A stretch of DNA of 64,000 nucleotides from Terriglobia bacterium (GCA_021324615.1 JAJPIT010000099.1:20890-84889); one strand, 5' to 3'; numbered from the stretch's first letter, positions 9,672 to 19,355 are shown. Numbers and translations: made by a program. The notes: generated by a model from the letters alone, not told the origin.

Positions 9672-9711
9672 GGAATAAGGTCAATGCCTGATGGTCATAT
9701 TCCCTGGAATA
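9672..9711. promoter_or_regulatory. Inverted/direct repeat in divergent intergenic region (possible operator)
   Basis: GGAATA (9672-9677) is followed by its inverse complement TATTCC (9698-9703) and by another GGAATA (9706-9711). Two GGTCA copies lie inside (AAGGTCA and TGGTCAT). The element sits between the divergent TPR/RodZ-like operon and the gene at 9738, and just before a TATAGT hexamer at 9718-9723. Operator function is inferred from position only. Confidence 0.3.
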
Positions 9712-9737
9712 GTCCGGTATAGTTGTAGAGGAGCGCA

Positions 9738-10082
9738 GTGGCGACGCGCAAATCGTCGGAATCCAAGCCCGACCCCAATCTGACGGTCGCGGCCGAGAAA
9801 GCAAGCATGGTCATCCGCGGCCTTCAGGCCCGCCTCCAGCAGCGCCCGGCCGAGCCGGAGCAGGAGACGGCGGACGATCTGGAGCGCCAGTTGGCGCAGT
9901 ATTTCCAACACTCCATGCCGGCGCCGCGGCAGCCGCTGTTGAACGATCTCCGCGGGCGGGTGATCGACGGCGTGGCGGACCGCATCCTCCGGCAGTGGGA
10001 GCAGCATTCCTCGATTGAAAGTGCGGTCGTCGAGCGGCTGATCGACCGTCTGGTCGAGCGTCTCTGCCCCGGCGTTTCTTGA
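9738..10082 (+). CDS. Small hypothetical alpha-helical protein
   Basis: 114-residue charged, predicted mostly helical protein with no recognised domain. The start is GTG at 9738, supported by an AGGAG Shine-Dalgarno at 9728-9732. It contains ETADDLERQLAQYFQHSM and ends with two short amphipathic helices (SIESAVVERLIDRLVERL). No signal peptide or membrane segment is visible. It is convergent with glnE (4-bp gap), so a link to nitrogen control cannot be claimed. It is probably cytoplasmic and monocistronic. Confidence 0.6.
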   Translation: MATRKSSESKPDPNLTVAAEKASMVIRGLQARLQQRPAEPEQETADDLERQLAQYFQHSMPAPRQPLLNDLRGRVIDGVADRILRQWEQHSSIESAVVERLIDRLVERLCPGVS

Positions 10083-10086
10083 AGAC

Positions 10087-12768
10087 TCAACGGAAAAGCC
10101 GGTCAAACAGGGCGCGCGTCCGCGTTCGGATTTCCGCCAGACTTTCCAGCCGCAGCGGGCTCCATCGCGCGACCAGCGCGGCCAGGGTGGAAAGCTGCGC
10201 CTCCGACGACGGCAGCCGCCCCTCGGCGTGTCCGGAGAGCAGGCGCAAGCCGTGATCGAGCGCGCGATAAAACGTGGCCGCCTCGCCTAAAAACCGGGCT
10301 TCTTCCCGGTCCAGATGGCCCATGCTTTCCAGGACTTCAATGCGCGCCGGCGTATTTAAAACCTTAAAGAAAATTCCGGCGCTTTTCAGGCGCAGGTACA
10401 TGAGCAGGAAATCGATGTCATAGTATCCGCCTGCGCCGGCCTTGAGCGGATGCGAGGCGCCCTGCTCGCGTTCCAGGCGCAGGCGCATCTGGCGCAGATC
10501 CGCGCGCGACCGCCCGCCCTGCCCGTACCGCCTCCAGTCCGCCTCCTGAAGCTGATGGAGGAACGATTCGGCGCGTGCGGTATCGCCCGCCACCGCCCGC
10601 GATTTCATGTAGGTGATTCCCTCCCAGGCCTCGGCGGCGCGGCCGAAGTAATCGAGAAACGACGATTCGCTCTGCACCAGCGGCCCTCCGCCGCCATTGG
10701 GGCGGAGCCGCGTATCGACGGCGAACATTACGCCGTCGCCGGTGTAGGCGGAGATCAAATCGATCAGCCGCTCCGCCGCGCGGGTCCAGAAGGGCATCTG
10801 CGCAGCGGCCGCATCGTCCAGCACGAATACCAGATCGGCGTCGGAACCCAGGTCGAACTCGCGCATTCCCAGCCGGCCAAGTGCGATTACCCACATGGAC
10901 TTGGCCGCCGCCGCCGGGCCGGAGACGATCTCATAGGCGCGGGAAATCACGGAATCGGCCAGTTCGGAGGTGGCGGCCAGCGTTTCAAAGATCGGGCGGC
11001 GTTGGCAGATGCTGTCGGCCTGAATGCGCAGCATCTCGCGCCGGTACCAGCGGCGCAGCTCGCCTGCGTCCGGCGACGCGGGTTCCGGACTGGCGGCGCG
11101 GCCGATCTCATCGGCCAGCTCCGGAGTGCGAATGAGTTCCTCGGCGAAGTACGGGCTGTGCTCGAACAGATCCAGCAGGCAGCGCGTGCGCGGCGGATCG
11201 CCATCGAGCCGTTCCAGCCGGTCCGCCGGGAGCCGTTCGAGGAAGTACTCGAAGGACTGCCACCCGCGGCGCAGCTCGGCGCGGCCCAGCGCCGCCAGGG
11301 AGGGCGCCCGATGATCGAGAGCGCGCGCCAGTGTGCTTGCCGCCGGCGGCTCCTCGGCGGCGCGCGAGTGCACCACGCGCTCATAAATTTCGATCACCCG
11401 CGTAAAGTGCATCCCGATCTTTTCGAGCAGCGAGGGGACCGTCTCGCCGCCGGGCATCCGCCGCGCCAGCAGCTCCAGCTCCTCCGGATCGCGCGGCAGC
11501 GTGTGGGTCTGCCGGTCGTCGGCCAGTTGCAGGCGATGCTCCAGATGCCGCAAAAACGTGTAGGCCGACGCCAGCCGGCCGTATTCGGAATCGGAGAGAA
11601 AATTTTTATCGCGCAGCCGGGCCAGCGCGAGCATGGTGCCGCCGTGCCGCACCCAGGGTTCCGCTCCGCCGTGCAGGCGTTGCAGGCACTGCACGACAAA
11701 TTCGATATCGCGGATGCCGCCGCGCGCCAGTTTTACGTCGATCTGGCCGGCCGATCTTCCCGACGCTTTCTTCGCCGCCAGCTTTTCGTTCAGCCGCTCG
11801 CGGGTCGCCGACAGGGCCTCGACCGCGGAAAAGTCGAGGGTGGTCGAATAAATCCGGGGCTCGACAAAATCGAGCAGCGCGCGGCCGGCCGAGCGGTCTC
11901 CCGCCGCCACCCGCGCCTTGATCAGCATCTGTAATTCCCAATCGCGCGCGCGTTTTTCGTAATACTGGCGGGCGCCTTCAAGCGACATACAGACTTCGCC
12001 CAGCCGGCCGTCGGGCCGCAGCCGCAGATCGACGCGGTAGCACAGTCCTTCCGGCGTGTAGGTGGACAGCAGCGCGGTCAGCTCATTGGCGGCGCGCTGG
12101 AAAAACTCCTTGTGCGTGACCGGATGTGGCGCGGCGGTTTCTCCGTTGGCCGAATAGAGAAACATGAGGTCGATATCGGAGCTGTAATTCAGCTCCATTC
12201 CGCCCAGCTTGCCCAGCGCGATCACCGAAAATGCCGCGCCGGGCCGGCCGTAGCGCCGCTCCAGATCGGCGAGAATTCTCTCAAGCGCGGTTTCGACGAT
12301 CGCATCGGCCAGCGCGGAAAGCTCGGCCGTAATTTCCGGAAGCGTCGCCCGGCCCAGAACGTCGCGCGCCACGATGCGCAGAAGCTGCCGCCGGCGGAAC
12401 CGCGCCAGATCAAGCGCGGCCGGAACGCCCGCCCCCAGCGAGCCGTGCAGGCGGTCGCGGAATGCCTGCGCGTCCAGCATGCCGTCCAGATCACCAAGCT
12501 CGCCGGCCCAGTCCGGATGCTCGATCAGATCCTCGGCCAAAAAATGGCTGTGGGTAAACACCGCAATCAGCGCGCCCAGATTTTGCGGATTGACGCATTC
12601 GGCGGGAAATCTCGCGAAATAATGCAGCCCCTGCTCCGGCGCGGGAGAAGCCGCCAGCAGCAGATCGAAGTGCGGTTGCAGTCCGGCAGCCATGCGGCGC
12701 GCCAGCTCGGAGGCTTCTCGAATGGCGCGTTCGCGGTCCTGAAGGGGCAGATCGAGAAGACGCTGCAT
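10087..12768 (-). CDS. glnE: Bifunctional glutamine synthetase adenylyltransferase/adenylyl-removing enzyme
   Basis: 893-residue protein (E. coli GlnE has 946) that attaches AMP to, and removes it from, glutamine synthetase in response to PII signalling. Two nucleotidyltransferase domains are visible. The N-terminal one has GKLGGMELNYSSDIDLMFLY near residue 185 (the adenylyl-removing half), and the C-terminal one has ALGRLGMREFDLGSDADLVF near 635 (the adenylylating half). Both keep the DxD metal pair. A helical linker with RDIEFVVQCLQRLHGG lies between them. No glnA, glnB or glnD is within the window. The start is ATG at 12768; the 3' end meets the gene at 9738-10082 almost directly. Confidence 0.95.
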   Translation of the reverse strand: MQRLLDLPLQDRERAIREASELARRMAAGLQPHFDLLLAASPAPEQGLHYFARFPAECVNPQNLGALIAVFTHSHFLAEDLIEHPDWAGELGDLDGMLDAQAFRDRLHGSLGAGVPAALDLARFRRRQLLRIVARDVLGRATLPEITAELSALADAIVETALERILADLERRYGRPGAAFSVIALGKLGGMELNYSSDIDLMFLYSANGETAAPHPVTHKEFFQRAANELTALLSTYTPEGLCYRVDLRLRPDGRLGEVCMSLEGARQYYEKRARDWELQMLIKARVAAGDRSAGRALLDFVEPRIYSTTLDFSAVEALSATRERLNEKLAAKKASGRSAGQIDVKLARGGIRDIEFVVQCLQRLHGGAEPWVRHGGTMLALARLRDKNFLSDSEYGRLASAYTFLRHLEHRLQLADDRQTHTLPRDPEELELLARRMPGGETVPSLLEKIGMHFTRVIEIYERVVHSRAAEEPPAASTLARALDHRAPSLAALGRAELRRGWQSFEYFLERLPADRLERLDGDPPRTRCLLDLFEHSPYFAEELIRTPELADEIGRAASPEPASPDAGELRRWYRREMLRIQADSICQRRPIFETLAATSELADSVISRAYEIVSGPAAAAKSMWVIALGRLGMREFDLGSDADLVFVLDDAAAAQMPFWTRAAERLIDLISAYTGDGVMFAVDTRLRPNGGGGPLVQSESSFLDYFGRAAEAWEGITYMKSRAVAGDTARAESFLHQLQEADWRRYGQGGRSRADLRQMRLRLEREQGASHPLKAGAGGYYDIDFLLMYLRLKSAGIFFKVLNTPARIEVLESMGHLDREEARFLGEAATFYRALDHGLRLLSGHAEGRLPSSEAQLSTLAALVARWSPLRLESLAEIRTRTRALFDRLFR

Positions 12769-12812
12769 GTCGCGGCGCTTTTATTTTACGGCTGGAAAAA
12801 GGCCGCGGCGCG

Positions 12813-14435
12813 TCAGTCCAGCGCCGGCGGAGCCTCCACCCGGCCGCGCAGCGGGATCTCCCGCAGCGCCAGGTTCAACAGCACCGCCGCGGACATGATC
12901 ACCGCGCCCCAGAAGAAAATCACCTGGATGCCGTGCACCAGCGAAAACTTCACGTTCTCAAGCAGGCGATGGAGCAGGTCCGTTCCTCCCGGATACCGTC
13001 CGAACGCCGACTCAAGCTGCGGCCGGATCAGCGGCAGCATCAAGGGATTGCTGAATGGCCGCAGCGCTATGGCTGGCGTTCCGCGGGGAACGGCCGCGGC
13101 GAAATCGTGCTTGTATAAGGTGAGCAGCACGCTCCCGAACGCCGCCACGCCCACCGTGCTGCCGATGGAGCGGAAAAACTGCGTCGCCGCCGTCGCCGCG
13201 CCCATGTGCTCGCGCGGGGCGGCGTTCTGCACCGCGACGGTGTAGACCGGCTGCACGAATCCGAGGCCGATTCCCGAAAGCACCATGCCGGCGATCACCA
13301 CCGCGTGCGGCGTCGCCAGTCCCATCCGCGCGAAAACGATCATTCCCGCCGCGCTGAACAGCGTCCCGGCGATGGCCAGCGTCTTATATTTTCCGGACCG
13401 CGAGGTCACCTGGCCGCCGAAGATATTGCCGAACACCGCCGCCAGCATCATCGGCGTCAGCAGCGATCCCGAGCGCGTCGCCGAAACTCCCAGCACGCCC
13501 TGCATGTACAGCGGAAGATAGATGATCACCCCGAACATCCCGATGCCGACGATGAAATTGGCAAACGCGCAGATGCCGATCACCGGATCGCGAAACAGCG
13601 TTAAGGGAAGCACGGGCTCGCCGGCGCGTCTTTCCACAATCAGAAACGCGGCGAGCATCACCGCGGCGGCCGCCAGCAGCCCTTCCACGCGCGCCGAGCC
13701 CCAGCCGTAATCGGTCACCCAGGTCAAGGCCAGCAGCAGCGGAATCAGGCATGACGCCAGCGTGAGCACTCCCCACCAATCGATGACGCGGCGCATCCGC
13801 CGCGGCTTGAAATTGGGAAACTCGAGATAAATCGCGGCGATGGCGAGAATGCCCACCGGCAGGTTTACATAGAAGCAGGCGCGCCAGGAAAAACGGTCGG
13901 TCAGCCAGCCGCCCAGCGTGGGGCCGAAAATGGACGCCGCGCCGAACATGGCCGCGAACACCCCTTGATACTTCCCGCGCTCGATGGGCGAAAACACATC
14001 CCCCACGATGGTGAACACCAACCCGAACATGATGCCCGCCCCGAGTCCTTGCAATCCGCGGAACAGGATCAATTGCGACATCCCGTCGATCGGGAGCAAA
14101 GTGATCTTTCCCGCCGCGCCGCACAAGGCCGAGGAGGCGACAAATGCCGCCGCGCCGGCCAGAAAAAACCATTTGCGGCCGTAAATATCGGACAACTTCG
14201 CAAACACCGGCAGACAGATGGTGGAGGTAAGCAGGTAGGTGGTGGCGACCCAGGGATAGCGGTCGAATCCGGAAAGCGAGGCGATGATGCGCGGCTCGGC
14301 GGTCCCGACAATGGTCTGATCCAGAGCGGCCAGCAGCAGACACATCATCAGGCCCGCCATGGTCCCGACAAACTGCGGCCGCGTCAGGCGGACAAAACCC
14401 GAGGTGTAGAACTTCGGTTCGGCGGCGGTCCCCAT
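12813..14435 (-). CDS. DHA2-family MFS multidrug efflux transporter
   Basis: 540-residue integral membrane protein of the 14-TM drug:H+ antiporter family (EmrB/QacA type). The first helix ends with the family signature LDQTIVGTAEPRI. WVATTYLLTSTICLPVFAKL and SDIYGRKWFFLAGA follow, the latter being the MFS loop 2-3 motif. GGWLTDRFSWRACFYVNLPVG is the typical mid-region block between helices 5 and 6. About 14 hydrophobic segments are spread over the length. It is divergent from flhA with a 139-bp gap. No TetR/MarR regulator or membrane-fusion partner is adjacent, so the substrate range is unknown. Confidence 0.9.
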   Translation of the reverse strand: MGTAAEPKFYTSGFVRLTRPQFVGTMAGLMMCLLLAALDQTIVGTAEPRIIASLSGFDRYPWVATTYLLTSTICLPVFAKLSDIYGRKWFFLAGAAAFVASSALCGAAGKITLLPIDGMSQLILFRGLQGLGAGIMFGLVFTIVGDVFSPIERGKYQGVFAAMFGAASIFGPTLGGWLTDRFSWRACFYVNLPVGILAIAAIYLEFPNFKPRRMRRVIDWWGVLTLASCLIPLLLALTWVTDYGWGSARVEGLLAAAAVMLAAFLIVERRAGEPVLPLTLFRDPVIGICAFANFIVGIGMFGVIIYLPLYMQGVLGVSATRSGSLLTPMMLAAVFGNIFGGQVTSRSGKYKTLAIAGTLFSAAGMIVFARMGLATPHAVVIAGMVLSGIGLGFVQPVYTVAVQNAAPREHMGAATAATQFFRSIGSTVGVAAFGSVLLTLYKHDFAAAVPRGTPAIALRPFSNPLMLPLIRPQLESAFGRYPGGTDLLHRLLENVKFSLVHGIQVIFFWGAVIMSAAVLLNLALREIPLRGRVEAPPALD

Positions 14436-14574
14436 TCGTTGATTGTATCGAGGATGCGGAGCCGGAAGGCGCCCGGGGATCTTTCTTCGTTGGCGCGCGC
14501 GGGCCGGGGTTCGGAAATTTCCTAATTAAAACAACACCGCCGTTGGCCGGGTAACTGCTCCGTCTCCGCCAAAC

Positions 14575-16740
14575 ATGGCTGCTACATCGCAGATCGCTCC
14601 CGTTTCGGCACAGCCGCCGAGCCGCCCGCATGCGGCCAACCCTCCGCGCGGGGCCGCGAAAGCTCCCGCGGCTTCGGCTGGCGCGCCGCCGAAGGCCAAA
14701 ACGGCGTCCCGATTTGGCAATCTCGGCGAACTGAGCGTTCCTCTGGCGGTGCTCGGCATCGTCATGGCGATGATCCTGCCGATCCCCTCGTTTCTGCTGG
14801 ATATCCTGATCAGCGCCAACATCACCATCTCGGTCATCGTGCTGATGGCTTCGATGTACATCAGCCGGCCGGTCGAATTCAGTGTTTTTCCGACGTCGCT
14901 GCTGCTGCTTACGCTGTTTCGCCTGGCCCTGAATATCTCTTCCTCGCGTCTGATTCTGATTCACGGAAACTCCGGAACGCGCGCGGCCGGCCAGGTGATC
15001 GAGGCTTTCGGCAACTTTGTGGTCGGCGGCAACTACATCATCGGCGTGGTGATCTTCCTGGTGTTGATCGCGATTCAGTACGTGGTGATCAACCACGGCG
15101 CGGTGCGCATTTCCGAAGTGACCGCGCGCTTCACCCTGGACGCGCTGCCGGGAAAACAGATGTCGATCGATTCCGACCTGAATACCGGGTTAATCGATGA
15201 AGCCGAAGCCAAGACACGCCGGAAAAATCTCGCCGCGGAAGCCGAGTTTTATGGCGCCATGGACGGCGCCAGCCGCTTCACCCAGCGGGACGCCGTCGCC
15301 AGCATTTTGATCACGGCGATTAACATCATCGCCGGATTCCTGATCGGCGTGTTCCAGCATGGCATGGATCTGCAACGCGCATTGAGTACCTATACCGTTC
15401 TGACCATCGGCGATGGGCTGGTGACGGTCATTCCCGCGCTCATGGTTTCCGTTTCGGGCGGTTTGATCATTACGCGCACCAGTTCGGAAGGAAAGGTCGG
15501 ATCGGATGTGCGCAAACAGGTCTTTAGCAATCCTCAGCCGCTGCTGCTATCCGGCGCGGTGCTGGTCGCCATGGCCGCCTTCCCCGGACTGCCTACGATT
15601 CCCTTCTTAGTGCTGGGAGGCGGCGTGGGATATGCGGGATATCAAATTCGCAAGAAGCTCGATGCCCAAGCCGCCGCGCCGGATACGAAACCGCCGGCGC
15701 CGAAAGAAAATCTGGAATCGCTGCTGAAGGTGGAGCCGCTTGCGGTCGAAGTTGGATTAGGGCTGGTGAAATTGGTGGAAGGCGCACAGAACTCCCCGCT
15801 GTTGAAGCGTATCGCCGGGATTCGCAAGCAGATGGCTGCCGATCTGGGATACCTGGTGCCGCCGGTGCGCGACACCGATAACCTGCAACTGAAGGCGAAC
15901 GAGTATGTGGTTCTGCTGAAGGGCGCCGAGATTAGCCGTTTCGAACTGATGCCCGGATGCAATCGGGCGATCCATCCTGGAACGGGTTCGAACCCCGCCC
16001 CGCCGATGGAAGGCATTCCGGCCAAGGAGCCGGCGTTCGGCATTCAGGCGCTTTGGATCAAGCCCGAAAAATCCGATCTGGCGCGCTCCAACGGATTCAC
16101 CGTGGTGGATGCGGTTAGCGTGGTGGGAACGCATCTTGCCGAATTGGTCCGGCGGCACGCCTTTGAGCTGCTGTCGCGCCAGGACACTAAGAATATTCTG
16201 GACCGCGTCGCTCAAGAAAATCCCAAAGTTGTCGAGGATCTGGTGCCGAAATTGCTTCCCATGGCCAGCGTGCAGAAAGTTTTCCAGAATCTGTTGCGCG
16301 AGCGAGTTTCAATTCGGGACTCGGTCACCATTCTGGAAGCGCTCGGTGAGGCGGCCGCGGTGACCAAGAATCCGATCCTCCTCACCGAGTATGCACGCCA
16401 GGCGATTCGCCGCATGGTGGTTAAGCCGTATTTGAACCCGTCGGGCGAGCTGCCGGCGTTTTTCCTCGATTCGCAGCTTGAACAGACCATCGAAAAATCC
16501 ATCGAGTACACCGAACAGACCAGTCATCTGAATCTTTCGCCGCAGAAGGCGCGCGACATTCTGGAGCGTGTGGCGCGGTCGGCCGGCCCGGCCGATTCCT
16601 CCCTCGCCATTGTCACCAGCTCCGCGGCGCGCTACTTTTTGCGGCAAATCGTGGAGGGTTCGCTGCCGAATGTCTCCATTCTTTCTCATAACGAAATTCC
16701 GGCCGGCGTTCGCGTCGTGTCGCTGGGGCTGATTCAATGA
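14575..16740 (+). CDS. flhA: Flagellar biosynthesis protein FlhA
   Basis: 721-residue core subunit of the flagellar type III export gate. After an Ala/Pro-rich tail of about 45 residues come eight hydrophobic helices (AVLGIVMAMILPIPSFLLD, ISANITISVIVLMASMYI and others). The FHIPEP-family cytoplasmic loop follows: ARFTLDALPGKQMSIDSDL near residue 190, and AEAKTRRKNLAAEAEFYGAM just after. The C-terminal ~350 residues form the soluble export-ring domain. The flagellar rather than injectisome assignment rests on the overlapping flhF and fliA. No strong Shine-Dalgarno precedes the ATG at 14575. The stop overlaps flhF by 4 bases. Confidence 0.96.
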   Translation: MAATSQIAPVSAQPPSRPHAANPPRGAAKAPAASAGAPPKAKTASRFGNLGELSVPLAVLGIVMAMILPIPSFLLDILISANITISVIVLMASMYISRPVEFSVFPTSLLLLTLFRLALNISSSRLILIHGNSGTRAAGQVIEAFGNFVVGGNYIIGVVIFLVLIAIQYVVINHGAVRISEVTARFTLDALPGKQMSIDSDLNTGLIDEAEAKTRRKNLAAEAEFYGAMDGASRFTQRDAVASILITAINIIAGFLIGVFQHGMDLQRALSTYTVLTIGDGLVTVIPALMVSVSGGLIITRTSSEGKVGSDVRKQVFSNPQPLLLSGAVLVAMAAFPGLPTIPFLVLGGGVGYAGYQIRKKLDAQAAAPDTKPPAPKENLESLLKVEPLAVEVGLGLVKLVEGAQNSPLLKRIAGIRKQMAADLGYLVPPVRDTDNLQLKANEYVVLLKGAEISRFELMPGCNRAIHPGTGSNPAPPMEGIPAKEPAFGIQALWIKPEKSDLARSNGFTVVDAVSVVGTHLAELVRRHAFELLSRQDTKNILDRVAQENPKVVEDLVPKLLPMASVQKVFQNLLRERVSIRDSVTILEALGEAAAVTKNPILLTEYARQAIRRMVVKPYLNPSGELPAFFLDSQLEQTIEKSIEYTEQTSHLNLSPQKARDILERVARSAGPADSSLAIVTSSAARYFLRQIVEGSLPNVSILSHNEIPAGVRVVSLGLIQ

Positions 16741-17786
16741 AGCTGAAAAGTTATTTCTCGGGATCCGTGGAAGCGGCCATGGAACTGGCGCGCAAGGAAC
16801 TGGGCGAGGACGCGCTGCTGGTGCATGCCCGCCCGGCGACGCCGGAGACCAGGCATCTGGGAGCTTATGAAGTCGTCTTCGGCTGCCACCCGCCGCTGAA
16901 TCCGCATCCGGCCGCCGCGCCGGGGCCGGAAGCGGCTGGACCCGATCACCTGCGCCGGGATCTGGCGGAAATGAAGCGCGAAATCGAGCGCCTTTCCAAA
17001 TGCCTCTCCGGTGCGCGCCTGTTCGCCGAGCCGGCCCGGGAAGAATCGGAGCTGTGCGCGCGGCTGATGGCCAACGAGCTGGATCCGATGATCGCGCAGG
17101 CGGTGGCGCGCGGCGCTTCGCTCGGCGAATTTTTCGAAGTCGACGCCACTCTGGGACGGCGCGGCGCAAATCGGGCCGTGGTCGCGCTGGTGGGGCCTCC
17201 GGGAGCCGGCAAGACCACCACGCTGGTGAAGCTGGCTGCGCGTTACGGGCTCGCCTCGCGCAAACCGGCGCAGATTCTTTCCGCGGACGTGTTTCGCATC
17301 GCCGCCGCCGATCAGCTTCGCTCGCTCGCCGCGATTCTCGGCATCGGCTGCGATGTGGTCGAAACGCCGGTCGCGCTGGCCCAGGCGATTGAAGAGCATC
17401 GCCACAAGGACTTCGTTTTCATCGACACGCCGGGGCTGGGTCGCGATGACATGGAAGACGGAGCGGACCTGGCGCGCCTGATCGCGTCGCATCCCGAGGT
17501 CGATACCCATCTGGTGCTGCCCGCCTCCATGAAGCCCGCCGATATGGCGCGGGTGATCGAGCGCTACGAAATTTTCCAGCCGAAGAAGTTTTTGTTCACA
17601 CGCATCGACGAAACCGCCAGCTTCGGAGCGATCCTCAATGAAGCCTCGCGCCGGGAACGTCCTATTTCGTTTCTGGCAACAGGACAACAGATTCCCGACG
17701 ATCTGGAAGCGGCGGCCAAGGAAAAAATCTGCGGGCTCATTGCGGGTCCGGCCATCTCCACACGAAGCGCGGGAGCAGCGGCATGA
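16737..17786 (+). CDS. flhF: Flagellar SRP-type GTPase FlhF
   Basis: 349-residue SRP-family GTPase that sets the site and number of flagella, usually at the pole. The N-terminal basic region starts MKLKSYFSGSVEAAMELARK, as in FlhF proteins. The NG domain has the P-loop VGPPGAGKTTTLVKLAARYG from about residue 152, then SADVFRIAAADQLRSLAAI, IDTPGLGRDD and FTRIDETASFGA (the G4-like region is FTRID rather than TKxD, as is common in FlhF). Both ends overlap neighbours by 4 bases (ATGA with flhA and with fliA), so flhA-flhF-fliA form one translationally coupled unit. MinD-like FlhG/FleN is not in the window. Confidence 0.95.
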   Translation: MKLKSYFSGSVEAAMELARKELGEDALLVHARPATPETRHLGAYEVVFGCHPPLNPHPAAAPGPEAAGPDHLRRDLAEMKREIERLSKCLSGARLFAEPAREESELCARLMANELDPMIAQAVARGASLGEFFEVDATLGRRGANRAVVALVGPPGAGKTTTLVKLAARYGLASRKPAQILSADVFRIAAADQLRSLAAILGIGCDVVETPVALAQAIEEHRHKDFVFIDTPGLGRDDMEDGADLARLIASHPEVDTHLVLPASMKPADMARVIERYEIFQPKKFLFTRIDETASFGAILNEASRRERPISFLATGQQIPDDLEAAAKEKICGLIAGPAISTRSAGAAA

Positions 17787-18589
17787 AAGGCGCGACAAAA
17801 ATGGAAACCAGCGCGAAGCCGCAGGCGGCCGCGCCCGGCCGGATCGGCGCCTACGGGCCACCCCCGCTCAGCGCCCAGGAGCGCGAGGAGCTGATCCTGG
17901 AGCATCTGCCGCAGGTGCGGCTGATCGCACGGCGGATTCACGAACGCCTGCCGGAAAGCGTCCATCTGGAGGATCTGATCTCCACCGGCATCGTCGGGCT
18001 GATCGCCGCCATCGACCGCTTCGATCCCTCGCAGAACGTGAAGCTCAAGACGTACGCGGAATACAAGATCCGGGGCGCGATTCTGGACAGCCTGCGCGGC
18101 CTGGATTGGGCGCCGCGCCAGCAGCGCAAGCGCGCCAAGCAGATCGAAGCAGCCATCGCCGCCGCCGAGCAAAAGCTGCACCGCGCGCCGACCGAAGAGG
18201 AGATCGCCCGGGAACTGGGCCAGACAATCGAGGAATATCACGCCTGGCTGGTCGATTCGCGCGGCCTTACGCTGGGCAGCCTGGAAACGTCGGGAAGCGA
18301 CGAAGAGGGCCGCGACTTATTGAAATATGTCGCCGGCGACGAGGAGTCCTGGCCCTCGCGCATCGTGGAGCGGAGCGAACTCCAGAAACTGCTGGCCTCG
18401 GCCATCGCCAAAATGCCGGACATCGAAAAGACCGTGTTGAGCCTGTACTATCACGAGGAGCTGACCCTGCGCGGAATCTCGAAAATCGTCAACCTGCACG
18501 AATCCCGTATCTCCCAACTGAAGACGCAGGCGATCCTGCGCCTGCGCGCGTTCATGGAAAAATCCTGGCCCGGCCCACGCGGAGCGTAA
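17783..18589 (+). CDS. fliA: Flagellar sigma factor (FliA/WhiG type, sigma-28)
   Basis: 268-residue sigma-70 family factor of the flagellar class. Region 2 reads LPQVRLIARRIHERLP and EDLISTGIVGLIAAIDRFDP, then YAEYKIRGAILDSLRGLDW, which is diagnostic of FliA/WhiG. Region 3 includes HRAPTEEEIARELGQTIEEY. Region 4 has KTVLSLYYHEELTLRGISKI followed by LHESRISQLKTQAILRLR. It should direct late flagellar genes (filament, motor, chemotaxis). The start is the ATG at 17783, overlapping the flhF stop by 4 bases. An internal ATG six codons later is possible. FlgM was not seen. Confidence 0.95.
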   Translation: MKGATKMETSAKPQAAAPGRIGAYGPPPLSAQEREELILEHLPQVRLIARRIHERLPESVHLEDLISTGIVGLIAAIDRFDPSQNVKLKTYAEYKIRGAILDSLRGLDWAPRQQRKRAKQIEAAIAAAEQKLHRAPTEEEIARELGQTIEEYHAWLVDSRGLTLGSLETSGSDEEGRDLLKYVAGDEESWPSRIVERSELQKLLASAIAKMPDIEKTVLSLYYHEELTLRGISKIVNLHESRISQLKTQAILRLRAFMEKSWPGPRGA

Positions 18590-18590
18590 C

Positions 18591-19355
18591 TTGAACGACG
18601 CTACTTTGAACCGCCTGCTGAACGAGCTCGGATCCCATCTCGCCTCTGCCTTCGAAGGCATGACCGGCGAGCGCCCGCAGATCTCCACCACGGCCTCCAC
18701 TGTCGAGCCGCCGGCGGGCGCGCTGCTGCGGCGCGAACGGTTTTCCGGAGTGCCCGGCGCCATCTGGATCGCAGCCGCTGAGCCGGATTGGCTCGCCGGC
18801 GGAGCCCTGGTGCTGGAGGCGGCGGGAATCACCGGGAGCGATCCTGAAAAACACAAGGCGGAATTTCAGGAAGTCGTTCAACAAGCCCTCTCCGGCGTGG
18901 CCCGGTCCATGTCACAATGGCTCGGGCGCGAGGTCCGGCGCGAGCCGGGCGAAGAAACGCCGCCCGCCGCGGCCGCCTGGAACGCGATCGAAGTGCGCCA
19001 GGGCCAAGCGCGCCTCCGCCTGCTGGCGGCAATCGAGCCGGAATTGGCGGCGGCCTTCGCACCACCCGCGCCGGCCCCGGAGGACCCCGAGAAACCGCCC
19101 ACCTTCGGTCTTCTGCTCGATGTGGAGCTGCCGCTTCGCATCTCGTTCGGACGCGCGGAGGTGCCGCTCAAGGATGTCCTCAAGCTGACCACCGGCTCGA
19201 TCGTGGAGCTGAACCGCGAGATCGGCGATCCGGTGGAGGTGATCGTCAACAACTGCGTGATCGCGCGCGGCGAGGTGGTTACGCTCGAAGGAAATTTCGG
19301 CGTGCGGATCCAGGAAGTGATCAGCCGCCACCAGCGTTGGAAGACGCTCGGCTGA
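18591..19355 (+). CDS. FliN/FliY-like flagellar motor switch protein (SpoA domain)
   Basis: 254-residue protein whose C-terminal ~80 residues are a surface-presentation-of-antigens (SpoA) domain: LLLDVELPLRISFGRAEVPL, then DVLKLTTGSIVELNREIGDP and VEVIVNNCVIARGEVVTLEG, exactly as in FliN/FliM. Residues 1-160 form a larger N-terminal domain than FliN has, perhaps CheC/FliY-like, but I do not see clear phosphatase motifs. The start is TTG at 18591, one base after the fliA stop; there is no better ATG nearby. Position in the flagellar operon supports a role in the C-ring switch. Confidence 0.85.
   Translation: MNDATLNRLLNELGSHLASAFEGMTGERPQISTTASTVEPPAGALLRRERFSGVPGAIWIAAAEPDWLAGGALVLEAAGITGSDPEKHKAEFQEVVQQALSGVARSMSQWLGREVRREPGEETPPAAAAWNAIEVRQGQARLRLLAAIEPELAAAFAPPAPAPEDPEKPPTFGLLLDVELPLRISFGRAEVPLKDVLKLTTGSIVELNREIGDPVEVIVNNCVIARGEVVTLEGNFGVRIQEVISRHQRWKTLG

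Noticed and set aside
14526..14574. TAAAACAA...GCCGTTGG as a FliA-dependent promoter before flhA
   Set aside because: The spacing between the two halves is far shorter than the ~11-base spacer after an 8-base -35 element, and the -10 part fits poorly.
13384..15096. 570-codon minus-strand frame across the MFS gene and the flhA start
   Set aside because: It is offset from the true MFS frame, covers the divergent promoter and the flhA 5' region on the wrong strand, and has no membrane helices.
15960..16005. tRNA-like T-arm (GGTTCGAACCCC)
   Set aside because: It lies inside the flhA reading frame, without acceptor, D or anticodon arms in the right places.
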